DNA of 8,998 bases from CANCDA01 sp043757205 (GCA_043757205.1 JAYVPU010000085.1:1-8998); one strand, 5' to 3'. Shown: positions 1 through 7,223, counted from the stretch's first letter. Notes: generated by a model not told the origin, from the sequence alone. Numbers and translations: made by a program.

Positions 1-2310
1 GAGTCTCAGACTATCTGCCGCCTGACGGAATGGAGCCGAGCTCCACCGCTCATCGACACCCTGTGCAATATCCTCCACCCAGCGCCCCAAGCCTTGCATG
101 CTCTCGTGAGACAAGCGCAAAAAGGATTCGCTGGCTGATTTTTGCTCTGCCAACCAATGATTCAACAACTGTTCCATGGCCCAAGCAGCCTCGCCAAACT
201 CGTTGAGGCTCACCATGCGTGAGCTGCCTTTGAGCGTGTGAAAGGCACGCCGTAGCGAAGTTAGATGCTCTACATTCTGGGGCTCAGCCACGAGTATCTT
301 GATCGCCTCCATGGCATTGCCAACGACTTCGCGAACCTCTTCCAAAAAGATGTCCCGCAACTCGGCGTCATCGTCTTCCTGGTTCTCATTTGTTGCGAGC
401 GACGCCGTGGCCTGGCTGGCAACAACAGGCAATTCAGGTGGGGATGCACCGTTAACCAGGGCAGGTTGAAAAGTCACAGCGGCAGGACTCTCAGCGCTCG
501 GCTGTTGCTCGACCTTGGCCCGCTCAAGCACAACGCCACCCTCTTTTTTACGCCCCATAAGGGACGTGAACTCACCCAACGCCTCGTCGTACACAAACAT
601 TTTTTTGGCAAGCACGCGCTGATAACTCAACATGTCAACCAAAAACCCCAAGGCGCCCAAACTATTGCCTAGCTTCTCAAACAACTCCGCTTGTGTGGCT
701 AGATCGGCATCTGCCCTAGCGGGCATAAATTTCTCAACGCTGTCGCGCATACGAAGAGTCGCCAGGGCAGCCTGGTCGAGGCCAAGCACCGAGAAAACAC
801 CGCGCATTTGCGCAAATTTTCCGGGCACATCTTTCAAAGGCTCTTTATTTTTCGGATCTCTGAAAAACAGATCTAAAGAATTTTCGACTTCCGTTAACGT
901 GTTGCGCAACTCATTGACCACACTCCCCATGGTCTGGCGGTCACTGACCCGACGGTAGATCTCCTCCATCCAGCCATCCAAGGGCTCGGAGGATCCGCCT
1001 GTAACAACATAGTCCAAGCGCTGTGCCAACCTCAAACTGCGCTCGGCCATGTGCGAATCGGTGGGGTCTATGTCTTCATACGCAGCGTCCAGGTACAAAA
1101 TGGCAGTGGCAACCTCCATCCCAACTGGCGTGGAAGGCGGCTGACCAGAACGCACCGTTTGCTCTACCGCTTTAACCAAGGCTTTCGCAATTTCTTTGTT
1201 CTCCGGGTGTAGCTTCAAAATGGCATCGCTAACCGCGTTGAACTGCTCCGCCACGACTTTCAACCGATTGGTATCCCCGCCAGAAAGTGCAGCCCAGGTT
1301 TCCGTGGCGGTGGCAATGCGTTTTCGCAATTGAACCAGAAGCGCCGGGTCAAATCGACCAAATTGGGCGGCTTCGTAGTTCACCATTTCCGTTTTTGTGA
1401 GCCCATAGGCCTCTCGGCACGCCTTCAAAACCAGGGCTTCATCTGCTTTCGTCGGCACGGCTTGGCCACAGAAGAAAAGCAAATCTTGCACCAGGCGTAC
1501 GGACAGATCCTGATTGTCTTTGGCCAACGTGGCGTACTGCAACAGCACACGAGACGCCGTGCGTTTGGCATAAACATCAATGGGACAAAGCTTATGGGCC
1601 AGTGCATCAAAGAAGGCAGCACAAATTTGCCAGAACGCTTTAGGTTCAAGAGCTTGCTGACCTGCCGCCAGAGACAGACTGATGTCTCTCAAGGCCTTAG
1701 CCGACGCCACATTGCCCGTCTTCACGATGTTGAGCATCGACGAATCCAGCTTGCTGCGAATCGGCGTGCCATAGGGCATGGGCTCTGTTGTCGCCGACAG
1801 CTTGAGATCAACCCAGCGCCACACTACTGTCTCTAGATCTGCTGGATGTATGCGCTCCTCACCGAGGAGTTTGAGAATTTCTCTGTACTGCGGAAACAGG
1901 GCCACCGCAGAGGTCGATTTCCCTCGCAGAACACCGTCCAAGTACTGAGTCAGCGCAAAACTGGCGCGCTCAACCATCGCGACCGCGACTTCACTGCAAA
2001 ACTCGGGTTGCTGAACAAACTTTTGCGCCAAGCTTTCCATGGCCCGAAGCACTTTAGCGGGCCCACTTTGCCCCGCCATTTCCAACGCACCCACGGCCTG
2101 ATGAAGTTGCTGCCGTGCAATACGCAACTGCCCTGTATCCAGCGACTCCAGACCCGTGCCACGCGCCTTGTCGGCATCACGAACAAAGCGTCTAATGGCT
2201 TTAGTAGCGCCCTCCAGCGACTTACGCAGCTCATCTAGCACCCAGGCCAAAGGGCCAAGATCGCCGTCTACAGATTCACTGTCGTTACTTGAGTCTGAAT
2301 GGGCTTGCAT
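1..2310 (-). CDS. chpA: ChpA/PilL type hybrid chemotaxis histidine kinase, N-terminal 770 residues (partial)
   Basis: The frame is open without a stop from the ATG at 2310-2308 to the left edge, so the C-terminal part is missing. ChpA/PilL proteins are very large CheA-like cytoplasmic kinases of the type IV pilus Chp system, with several histidine phosphotransfer (HPt) domains, an ATPase domain, a CheW-like domain and a receiver. Only the front is visible here. Residues about 20-130 resemble the degenerate HPt-like start shared with FimL, with LHQAVGALEMAG around His70 but no Lys-Gly-Ser. Residues about 130-595 are mainly helical with no motif I recognise. A Pro/Ala-rich linker lies at about 600-645 and ends in an acidic NEQEDDD-like stretch. 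A canonical HPt follows from about 650, with FHTLKGSSRMV and phosphoacceptor candidate His691. An in-frame TAA lies just upstream of the ATG with no other start between, and AAGGAG precedes it, so the start is secure. The gene follows pilJ by 45 bp. Kinase, CheW and receiver domains are expected beyond the window and are not seen. Confidence 0.9.
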   Translation of the reverse strand, partial: MQAHSDSSNDSESVDGDLGPLAWVLDELRKSLEGATKAIRRFVRDADKARGTGLESLDTGQLRIARQQLHQAVGALEMAGQSGPAKVLRAMESLAQKFVQQPEFCSEVAVAMVERASFALTQYLDGVLRGKSTSAVALFPQYREILKLLGEERIHPADLETVVWRWVDLKLSATTEPMPYGTPIRSKLDSSMLNIVKTGNVASAKALRDISLSLAAGQQALEPKAFWQICAAFFDALAHKLCPIDVYAKRTASRVLLQYATLAKDNQDLSVRLVQDLLFFCGQAVPTKADEALVLKACREAYGLTKTEMVNYEAAQFGRFDPALLVQLRKRIATATETWAALSGGDTNRLKVVAEQFNAVSDAILKLHPENKEIAKALVKAVEQTVRSGQPPSTPVGMEVATAILYLDAAYEDIDPTDSHMAERSLRLAQRLDYVVTGGSSEPLDGWMEEIYRRVSDRQTMGSVVNELRNTLTEVENSLDLFFRDPKNKEPLKDVPGKFAQMRGVFSVLGLDQAALATLRMRDSVEKFMPARADADLATQAELFEKLGNSLGALGFLVDMLSYQRVLAKKMFVYDEALGEFTSLMGRKKEGGVVLERAKVEQQPSAESPAAVTFQPALVNGASPPELPVVASQATASLATNENQEDDDAELRDIFLEEVREVVGNAMEAIKILVAEPQNVEHLTSLRRAFHTLKGSSRMVSLNEFGEAAWAMEQLLNHWLAEQKSASESFLRLSHESMQGLGRWVEDIAQGVDERWSSAPFRQAADSLRL

Positions 2311-2321
2311 GAATGCTGGCG

Positions 2322-2327
2322 CTCCTT
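2322..2327 (-). promoter_or_regulatory. Ribosome binding site of chpA
   Basis: AAGGAG on the minus strand lies 11 bases before the chpA ATG, inside the 45-bp gap after the pilJ stop. It supports this start and suggests that chpA has its own initiation signal within the operon. Confidence 0.6.
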
Positions 2328-2355
2328 GTTAGAGGCTGTTCTCGGGCTTGCAGAA

Positions 2356-4626
2356 TCAAGCGATCCTGAAACGTGCGACGGACTGACGCAACTCTTCCGC
2401 CATAACGGAGAGTTCTCGCACCTGGGTGGCGGTTGCGCGTGTACCTTCACCTGTTTGCTCCGTCACCGCGAAGATGTGCTGAATATTGCCAGCCACCACG
2501 TTGGCCAATTTGGCCTCGCTGGACGCAGAATTGGAAATTTTCTCGATCAGCTCCGCAAGATGCCTGGACACCTGGTCAATTTCTGTCAACGCCGTACCGG
2601 CATTGTCAGACAAGCGAGCGCCCTCAACCACCCCCTGGGTTGAGCGCTCCATTGCCGCAACGGCGTCTTGCGTATCGGTCTGAATCGCTTTCACCAAAGC
2701 AGCGATTTGGTTCGTTGCATCGGCTGAACGCTCAGCCAGACGCTGCACCTCTTCCGCCACAACGGAGAACCCGCGGCCCGCCTCGCCCGCAGAAGCCGCT
2801 TGAATGGCAGCATTCAGCGCCAACACGTTGGTCTGCTCGGTAATGTCTGAAATCAGTTCCGTGATTTCTCCAATCTCTTGGGAGGACTCACCCAGACGCT
2901 TAATCCGCTTGGAGGTATCCTGAATCTGGTCACGAATCGCGTTCATACCGCCAATCGTGTTTTGCACCGCTTTAAGTCCCGTCTCCGCCGCCATCAGCGA
3001 TTGGCGCGCCACCGTGGCGGACTCCTGCGCTTGAAGCGAAACCTCGTTGATTCGAGTCGCCATGTCCACAACGGATCGGCCCGTTTCCCCAATTTCATGA
3101 AGCTGCTCGTTGGAAGCCGCCAGCAGTTCCGTCGACGTCTGATCGACCTCAGAGGTGGTTTGCGCGACTCGGGCCGCCGTGGCTTGCACGTTGCCGACCA
3201 AGATGCGCAGCTCTTCCACCGTGTAGTTCACCGAATCCGCAATCGCACCCGTGATGTCTTCGGTCACGGTGGCTTCTTGGGTCAAGTCACCCTCAGCCAC
3301 CGTTTGCAATTCATTCATCAAACGCAAGATGGCAGCCTGATTGGCCTCATTCACGCGCTTGGCCTCTTTCTCTTGAAGCTCAGCCTCTTGGCGCTGCGCT
3401 TCAGCAATCACTTGGCGTTTGCGGCTATCTTGCAACTGCACATAGGCCAACCCTGCCGCGCATAACAGCGAAAAAACAGCCGCTGAAATCAAGGACAACA
3501 ATGCCAGCGCACTCAAACCTGTATTGGCTGCCAATTCGGCTTGCAATGCTTCCAGGTCTTTGCGAATCGGTTCACTGTCGGCAATCACGGTCAGTTGAGC
3601 CTCACGCGCAGCCACAAGCCCCTGCAACTTACTCAGCACAGCACCAGCCTGAACGCGGGTTGGCTCGTACAGCTTTAACAACGTCTCGATTTGTTCGCGG
3701 ATTTGCGGGTCTTTTGCTGCACTCAAACGAAGCTCAGGACTGCCGTTTTGCAAACCCTGTGCGATCTCCTTGAATGAGTTGAGGTCTTTGCCCAACAGAA
3801 AAACAGCCTCTGGGCTCACCCCTTCAGCGGTCAAAAATTCATTGGAAGACTTACCAATACGCTGAGTCAACATCACCAACTGACCTGCAGCTGAAATCTC
3901 AGCGGAGGGCGCGTTTTGTTGAAGCTTGAGCGACGCAATCGTTTCTGCAACTTCCAGCAAGTCTGAGGACTGCCGATTAATCAGACGCAAAGCCTCCCCC
4001 ACCTGCGTCAACACTTCTTTTTGAGCCAAGATGACCGCCGCGCTCTTCTCAGCGCGCTGCGTCAAAGGCAAGACCTTGTCCAACTGCGGCTGCAAGTCAT
4101 CCGACAAAGGCTCCAATCGCATCAGGTCATCACCATCCTTGAGTGCGCGCAAGTTCTTTGCCAACACATTGGAGCTCTCCGCCACCTCTGGGAAGGCCTG
4201 GGGCACACCCACCAAGGCCTGAGACACAGATTTGGCCAGCCGTTGTGATTGCATCAATGACTGCCCCATGGCACCCACCTGCTGGGCAACTTTGTCTGCC
4301 GAATTCAAACCCGTCACCGCCACTGCGGCCAACACGATCAGCGAAACACCCAAGAAAATCGCCAGTAAGCGCTGGTGCTGAACCACCGTTCGACGACCAA
4401 GAGCCGGTACAAAGATCAAGTCACTTTGGTCCACAGGGGCTTCTTCTGCCTGCGGTGTCACTGGTGTTTTGGGCGCAACCGCGAACAAGGCGGCTTCTGA
4501 AATCACAGAGTCAGCAAGCATCGAATCAACCGCCTCGCCTGGCATCGCAAGGCTAAAGCGAGAATCCTGCTCGGACTCAGGCACCTTCTTGGCAAACAGA
4601 CTCTTCAATTTATCGACAACGGACAT
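2356..4626 (-). CDS. pilJ: PilJ, type IV pilus methyl-accepting chemoreceptor
   Basis: A 756-residue inner-membrane chemoreceptor of the Pil-Chp pathway. It senses a pilus or surface signal and controls ChpA through the PilI adaptor. Residues 1-86 form a low-complexity cytoplasmic leader. TM1 is about 87-106 (LLAIFLGVSLIVLAAVAVTG). The periplasmic part, about 107-370, holds two PilJ-type repeats, one around QSLMQSQRLAKSVSQAL (122-138) and one around GQLVMLTQRIGKSSNEFL (248-265). TM2 is about 371-397. A HAMP-like linker follows to about 475, including VAEGDLTQEATV. The signalling coiled coil then runs to the C-terminus. Its hairpin tip, about 588-635, reads ITEQTNVLALNAAIQAASAGEAGRGFSVVAEEV in two stretches (595-612 and 613-627), close to the universal chemoreceptor motif but with QAAS in place of the common EAAR. 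The protein ends in RFRIA and has no NWETF-type CheR tether. pilI ends 21 bp upstream. The start has only a weak AAGG. Confidence 0.95.
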   Translation of the reverse strand: MSVVDKLKSLFAKKVPESEQDSRFSLAMPGEAVDSMLADSVISEAALFAVAPKTPVTPQAEEAPVDQSDLIFVPALGRRTVVQHQRLLAIFLGVSLIVLAAVAVTGLNSADKVAQQVGAMGQSLMQSQRLAKSVSQALVGVPQAFPEVAESSNVLAKNLRALKDGDDLMRLEPLSDDLQPQLDKVLPLTQRAEKSAAVILAQKEVLTQVGEALRLINRQSSDLLEVAETIASLKLQQNAPSAEISAAGQLVMLTQRIGKSSNEFLTAEGVSPEAVFLLGKDLNSFKEIAQGLQNGSPELRLSAAKDPQIREQIETLLKLYEPTRVQAGAVLSKLQGLVAAREAQLTVIADSEPIRKDLEALQAELAANTGLSALALLSLISAAVFSLLCAAGLAYVQLQDSRKRQVIAEAQRQEAELQEKEAKRVNEANQAAILRLMNELQTVAEGDLTQEATVTEDITGAIADSVNYTVEELRILVGNVQATAARVAQTTSEVDQTSTELLAASNEQLHEIGETGRSVVDMATRINEVSLQAQESATVARQSLMAAETGLKAVQNTIGGMNAIRDQIQDTSKRIKRLGESSQEIGEITELISDITEQTNVLALNAAIQAASAGEAGRGFSVVAEEVQRLAERSADATNQIAALVKAIQTDTQDAVAAMERSTQGVVEGARLSDNAGTALTEIDQVSRHLAELIEKISNSASSEAKLANVVAGNIQHIFAVTEQTGEGTRATATQVRELSVMAEELRQSVARFRIA

Positions 4627-4647
4627 GATGAGACCTTACGTTAAAAC

Positions 4648-5178
4648 TTAAGCACTGACACTCAAAAACTCTGGCATCTTTGACAAGGACTGGAGGTTGA
4701 CTTCTTGCCAATACGCTCCCTGAACGTCGACATAGCGATTGCCAAAACAAGCCAGCGCGCCAACGGGCGGTGGCTCCGAACTGGAAAAAGCATTCAGCTG
4801 CCTCAAGCCAGCCAACTCGTCCACCAATAGAGCACAATTAATTTCCAGGGCAGCGTTCAAAGTGACGACGCGGGCTTGCGCCAGTGACTGATCCGACCGT
4901 GCAGACATGTGCCCGCCCTTGATGAATGCAGCAAAATCAACCAAGCCAAACAAACCACCCTGCAAATTACCGACGCCCAGAAACCAAGGCTGCGCATAAG
5001 GCACACCCTGAACATGAGGCACTGGAAAGATTTGACCCGACTGCGCAAGCGGCAGCAAATAGTTGACGCCCCCCGCCCGAACGGCCAACCAAGAGATGGT
5101 CAAGCCTTCTGCCTTGGCCGCTTGCAAACGGCTGGCCAGCCGTGTTTGCAGCTCCCGAAGTGCTTCGCGATTTGCCAT
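4648..5178 (-). CDS. pilI: PilI, CheW-like adaptor of the pilus chemosensory system
   Basis: A 176-residue cytoplasmic protein that, by family, bridges the PilJ receptor and the ChpA kinase. A single CheW fold covers about residues 25-172. The start ISWLAVRAGGVNYLLPL (28-44) is the first beta-strand pair. VPYAQPWFLGVGNLQGGLFGLVDFAAF, split over 59-72 and 73-85, is the typical segment where CheW proteins have RG-N-RG and the inner barrel. LLVDELAGLRQL (117-128) and the closing VNLQSLSKMPEFLSV (160-174) complete it. It lies 9 bp after the pilH stop and 21 bp before pilJ. The bases before the ATG (TTAATTCTCACCC) contain no Shine-Dalgarno sequence, so translation probably depends on ribosomes finishing pilH. 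Gene order supports PilI over a generic CheW. Confidence 0.9.
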   Translation of the reverse strand: MANREALRELQTRLASRLQAAKAEGLTISWLAVRAGGVNYLLPLAQSGQIFPVPHVQGVPYAQPWFLGVGNLQGGLFGLVDFAAFIKGGHMSARSDQSLAQARVVTLNAALEINCALLVDELAGLRQLNAFSSSEPPPVGALACFGNRYVDVQGAYWQEVNLQSLSKMPEFLSVSA

Positions 5179-5187
5179 GGGTGAGAA

Positions 5188-5553
5188 TTAACCCAAGGCC
5201 TTGATTTTCCCCAGCAGCTCGTCCACATTGACCGGCTTGGTCACGTAGTCACGCGCGCCCTGTCGCATACCCCATACGCGGTCGGTTTCAAGGCTTTTGC
5301 TGGTGCACAAAATGATGGGGATCTGAGCGTACTCTGGCGTCCTGCTGATGGAGCGCGTGAGTTGGTAGCCATTTTGGCCGGGCATCACGACATCCATGAG
5401 GATCAGATCAGGCAACTCTTCCGTCAACCGTTTAAAGGCCTCCTCCGCCCCTTCAGCTGTTCTGACAGTCATCCCGTTTTTCTGGAGAAAGTCTGTCAAA
5501 AACATCAACTCCGTTTTAGAGTCATCTACGATTAAAACTTTATGGATGGGCAT
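5188..5553 (-). CDS. pilH: PilH, single-domain response regulator
   Basis: A 121-residue CheY-like receiver without an output domain. ChpA phosphorylates this type of protein; in Pseudomonas, PilH is linked to pilus retraction or acts as a phosphate sink opposing PilG. The acidic pair is Asp10-Asp11 (VLIVDDSKTE), the phosphoacceptor is Asp54 (LILMDVVMPG), and Thr84 (ILCTSK) and Lys106 (YVTKPV) complete the switch residues. The stretch DRVWGMRQGARDY (91-103), with Trp94, is typical of PilH and separates it from PilG. The ATG at 5553 overlaps the pilG stop as TGATG and has AAGGAG seven bases upstream. A TTG one codon earlier is in frame but unlikely to be the start. The overlap implies translational coupling to pilG. 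Confidence 0.93.
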   Translation of the reverse strand: MPIHKVLIVDDSKTELMFLTDFLQKNGMTVRTAEGAEEAFKRLTEELPDLILMDVVMPGQNGYQLTRSISRTPEYAQIPIILCTSKSLETDRVWGMRQGARDYVTKPVNVDELLGKIKALG

Positions 5554-5951
5554 CAATGAGCTCCTTGCATGTGTGACCCCAACTGTTTCACTACACGCAA
5601 CAGTTGGTCTTTAGAGAACGGTTTCGTCAGATAATCCTGCGCACCCACCATGCGGCCTCGGGCCTTGTCAAATACGCCATCTTTTGACGACAGCATGACA
5701 ACCGGAACATCAGCAAACAGCGGGTTGCGCTTGATGATGGCACAGGTCTGATACCCATCCAAGCGGGGCATCAAAATGTCGCAAAAAATTAAATGGGGCA
5801 GGTAATCCCCAACTTTGGCCATGGCGTCAAAACCATCTTCGGCCAGCATGACGTCATACCCACCCTGCTTAAGGAAAATCTCCGCGCTGCGCCTGATGGT
5901 ATTGCTGTCATCAATCACAAGAACTTTGATGGTGGAAGCTGGATTGTTCAC
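5553..5951 (-). CDS. pilG: PilG, single-domain response regulator
   Basis: A CheY-like receiver of 132 residues if translation begins at the GTG at 5951. PilG is a phospho-target of ChpA; in Pseudomonas it promotes pilus extension and cAMP synthesis. Numbered from the GTG, the acidic pair is Asp14-Asp15 (VLVIDDSNTIRRSAE), the phosphoacceptor is Asp58 (IFCDILMPRLDGYQ), and Ser88 and Lys110 (YLTKPF) are the remaining conserved switch residues. CAIIKRNPLF and SSKDGVFDKARGRMVGAQDYL are very PilG-like. GTG is preferred because AGGAG lies nine bases upstream. The frame also extends ten codons further to a TTG at 5981, which has no ribosome binding site. The rubredoxin gene ends 67 bp upstream on the same strand with no visible terminator, so the two may share a transcript. 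Confidence 0.93.
   Translation of the reverse strand: MNNPASTIKVLVIDDSNTIRRSAEIFLKQGGYDVMLAEDGFDAMAKVGDYLPHLIFCDILMPRLDGYQTCAIIKRNPLFADVPVVMLSSKDGVFDKARGRMVGAQDYLTKPFSKDQLLRVVKQLGSHMQGAH
5561..5566 (-). promoter_or_regulatory. Ribosome binding site of pilH, inside the end of pilG
   Basis: AAGGAG on the minus strand lies seven bases before the pilH ATG and within the last codons of pilG. It favours the ATG over the TTG directly before it. Confidence 0.6.
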
Positions 5952-5960
5952 GGAACGTTG

Positions 5961-5965
5961 CTCCT
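5961..5965 (-). promoter_or_regulatory. Ribosome binding site supporting the GTG start of pilG
   Basis: AGGAG on the minus strand is nine bases before the GTG at 5951. It lies downstream of the alternative TTG at 5981, so it decides between the two starts. Confidence 0.55.
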
Positions 5966-6018
5966 GTTCAGGCGCTGACAAAGTGAATGATGAACATATT
6001 GCGTCTGCTCAAACCAGA

Positions 6019-6192
6019 TCAGATCTGAACCATCTCGAAATCTTCCTTACGGGCACCACACTCGGGACACGTCCAGTTCATCGGCACATCGGTCCACAAG
6101 GTACCCGCCGCGATACCGGAGTCAATGTCTCCGGTCGCCTCGTCATAAATCCAGCCACAAATCAGGCACATCCAGGTTTTAGTATCGCTCAC
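6019..6192 (-). CDS. Rubredoxin
   Basis: A 57-residue protein, typical in size for a rubredoxin, a small cytoplasmic one-electron carrier with one iron bound by four cysteines. The ligands are plain: CLICG (Cys9, Cys12) and CPECG (Cys42, Cys45). The usual aromatic core and loop are also present: Trp7, Trp14-Ile-Tyr16-Asp, GDIDSGIAAGT (21-31) and DVPMNWTCPECGARKEDFEMV (split 35-45 and 46-55). The start is a GTG at 6192 with only a weak GAGAG upstream. The next in-frame ATG (Met8) would leave a shortened but still complete iron site. It is divergent from the kinase gene and 67 bp before pilG. Its electron partner is unknown, and a rubredoxin beside pilG is, as I recall, common in Burkholderiales. 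The symbol rubA is often used, but nothing here identifies its partner. Confidence 0.92.
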   Translation of the reverse strand: MSDTKTWMCLICGWIYDEATGDIDSGIAAGTLWTDVPMNWTCPECGARKEDFEMVQI

Positions 6193-6223
6193 AGCTTATA
6201 GGGCTCTCGAATAGAATTGACTT

Positions 6224-6229
6224 ATTGTA
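6224..6229 (-). promoter_or_regulatory. Possible -10 element for the rubredoxin-pil-chp transcript
   Basis: TACAAT on the minus strand matches five of six bases of the sigma-70 -10 consensus and lies about 32 bases before the rubredoxin GTG. No good -35 is found at 15-18 bases: the best candidates read CCTAAA or TAAAAA. The assignment is tentative and rests mainly on its position in the only intergenic gap upstream of the cluster. Confidence 0.25.
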
Positions 6230-6284
6230 TCGAGGCAGCACGGCTTTTTAGGGCCGCATACCAAGACTTACGACATTCTGCCTG

Positions 6285-7223
6285 ATGGCAGCCACAGGCC
6301 CGCCCATGCAAACCCTTGCCCCCACTGATTCCGAGAGCGACTCAGCCCCACCGTCTTGCGTTTTGGTGTTCAACGCCAACGACCCCAGCGGTGCCGGGGG
6401 CCTGTCCGGCGACATCAGCGCCATCGCCTCGGTCGGCGCGCACGCGCTGCCCGTCATCACGGGCACCTACATCCGCGACACGGCCCAGATCTTTGAGCAC
6501 TTTGCCTTCGATGAAGAGGTGGTTGCCGAGCAGGCCCGCACCCTGCTGGAAGATGTTTCCGTGCAGCTCATCAAGGTCGGTTTTTGCGGCACGCCCGAGA
6601 ACCTAAGCGCCATTGCCGAGATCGCCTCCGACTACGCCGACGTCCCCCTGATCGCCTACATGCCCGATCTATCCTGGTGGAATGAAGTTCAGATTGATCT
6701 CTACCTCGACGCCTTTCGTGAACTGGTTTTGCCCCAAGCCACGGTGTTGGTTGGAAACCACAGTACCTTGTCACGTTGGTTGTTACCCGACTGGAACGCT
6801 GACCGCAAGCCCAACGCCCGCGACATTGCCCGAGCCGCTGGCGAGTTGGGCGTGGCCTACACCCTGGTCACCGGCATGGCAACATCCGACACGTTCATAG
6901 AAAACGTGCTCACCACGCCCGAGTCGGTGCTGTGCACCGAAAAATTGGAGCGCATCGAAGCCTCTTTTGCCGGTGCGGGCGACACCCTCAGTGCCACATT
7001 CGCCGCCCTGCTCGCCACCGGCTGTGACCTGAGCGAAGCTTTCGCCGAAGCCGTCCACTACCTGGACCATTGCCTGGAGGCTGGCTTCAACCCCGGCATG
7101 GGCCATGTCGTACCCGACCGCCTCTTCTGGGCCCAAGGCGATGATGACGACAACACCCCTGGCGACGATGACACCAGCCCCCTATCCGGCTTTGACCTCC
7201 CCCCGCATGACACAAAACACTGA
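6285..7223 (+). CDS. thiD: ThiD-like hydroxymethylpyrimidine(-phosphate) kinase, atypical clade
   Basis: A 312-residue ribokinase-fold protein related to ThiD, which phosphorylates hydroxymethylpyrimidine and its monophosphate for thiamine synthesis. Visible motifs, numbered from the ATG at 6285: FNANDPSGAGGLSGD (29-43), matching the ThiD substrate-binding start; the strand IKVGF (96-100); VLVGNHSTL (154-162), where classical ThiD has TPNLPEA; and the anion hole FAGAGDTLSA (228-237) with candidate base Asp233. Classical ThiD usually has GTGCTL there, with a catalytic cysteine, and GGAG rather than GAGG after DPS. This copy is therefore a divergent subgroup, and the substrate is inferred. The protein ends in an acidic repeat, GDDDDNTPGDDDTSP (285-299). 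The start is uncertain: the ATG at 6306 (Met8) has a weak AGG upstream, while the ATG at 6285 has none. The last 17 bases overlap hemL. Pyridoxal-type kinase activity is an alternative. Confidence 0.82.
   Translation: MAATGPPMQTLAPTDSESDSAPPSCVLVFNANDPSGAGGLSGDISAIASVGAHALPVITGTYIRDTAQIFEHFAFDEEVVAEQARTLLEDVSVQLIKVGFCGTPENLSAIAEIASDYADVPLIAYMPDLSWWNEVQIDLYLDAFRELVLPQATVLVGNHSTLSRWLLPDWNADRKPNARDIARAAGELGVAYTLVTGMATSDTFIENVLTTPESVLCTEKLERIEASFAGAGDTLSATFAALLATGCDLSEAFAEAVHYLDHCLEAGFNPGMGHVVPDRLFWAQGDDDDNTPGDDDTSPLSGFDLPPHDTKH

Noticed and set aside
265..1836. Plus-strand ORFs of 108-168 codons opposite chpA
   Set aside because: The minus strand is open for 770 consecutive codons with ChpA features, and these plus frames show no family resemblance.
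2299..3465. Plus-strand ORFs opposite pilJ, rich in Arg, His and Gln
   Set aside because: They are antisense shadows of a well-supported pilJ reading frame and have the biased composition expected of that.
5952..5981. TTG start for pilG at 5981
   Set aside because: There is no ribosome binding site before it, whereas the GTG at 5951 has AGGAG nine bases upstream and gives a normal PilG length.
6217..6222. TTGACT as a -35 element for the kinase gene
   Set aside because: It matches five of six bases, but no -10-like hexamer stands at 16-19 bases downstream (sequence there is ACGGCT or similar).
7105..7206. Upstream extension of hemL to the ATG at 7105
   Set aside because: The 34 added residues are an out-of-frame reading of the kinase gene, unlike any HemL N-terminus, and the protein would be much longer than the family.
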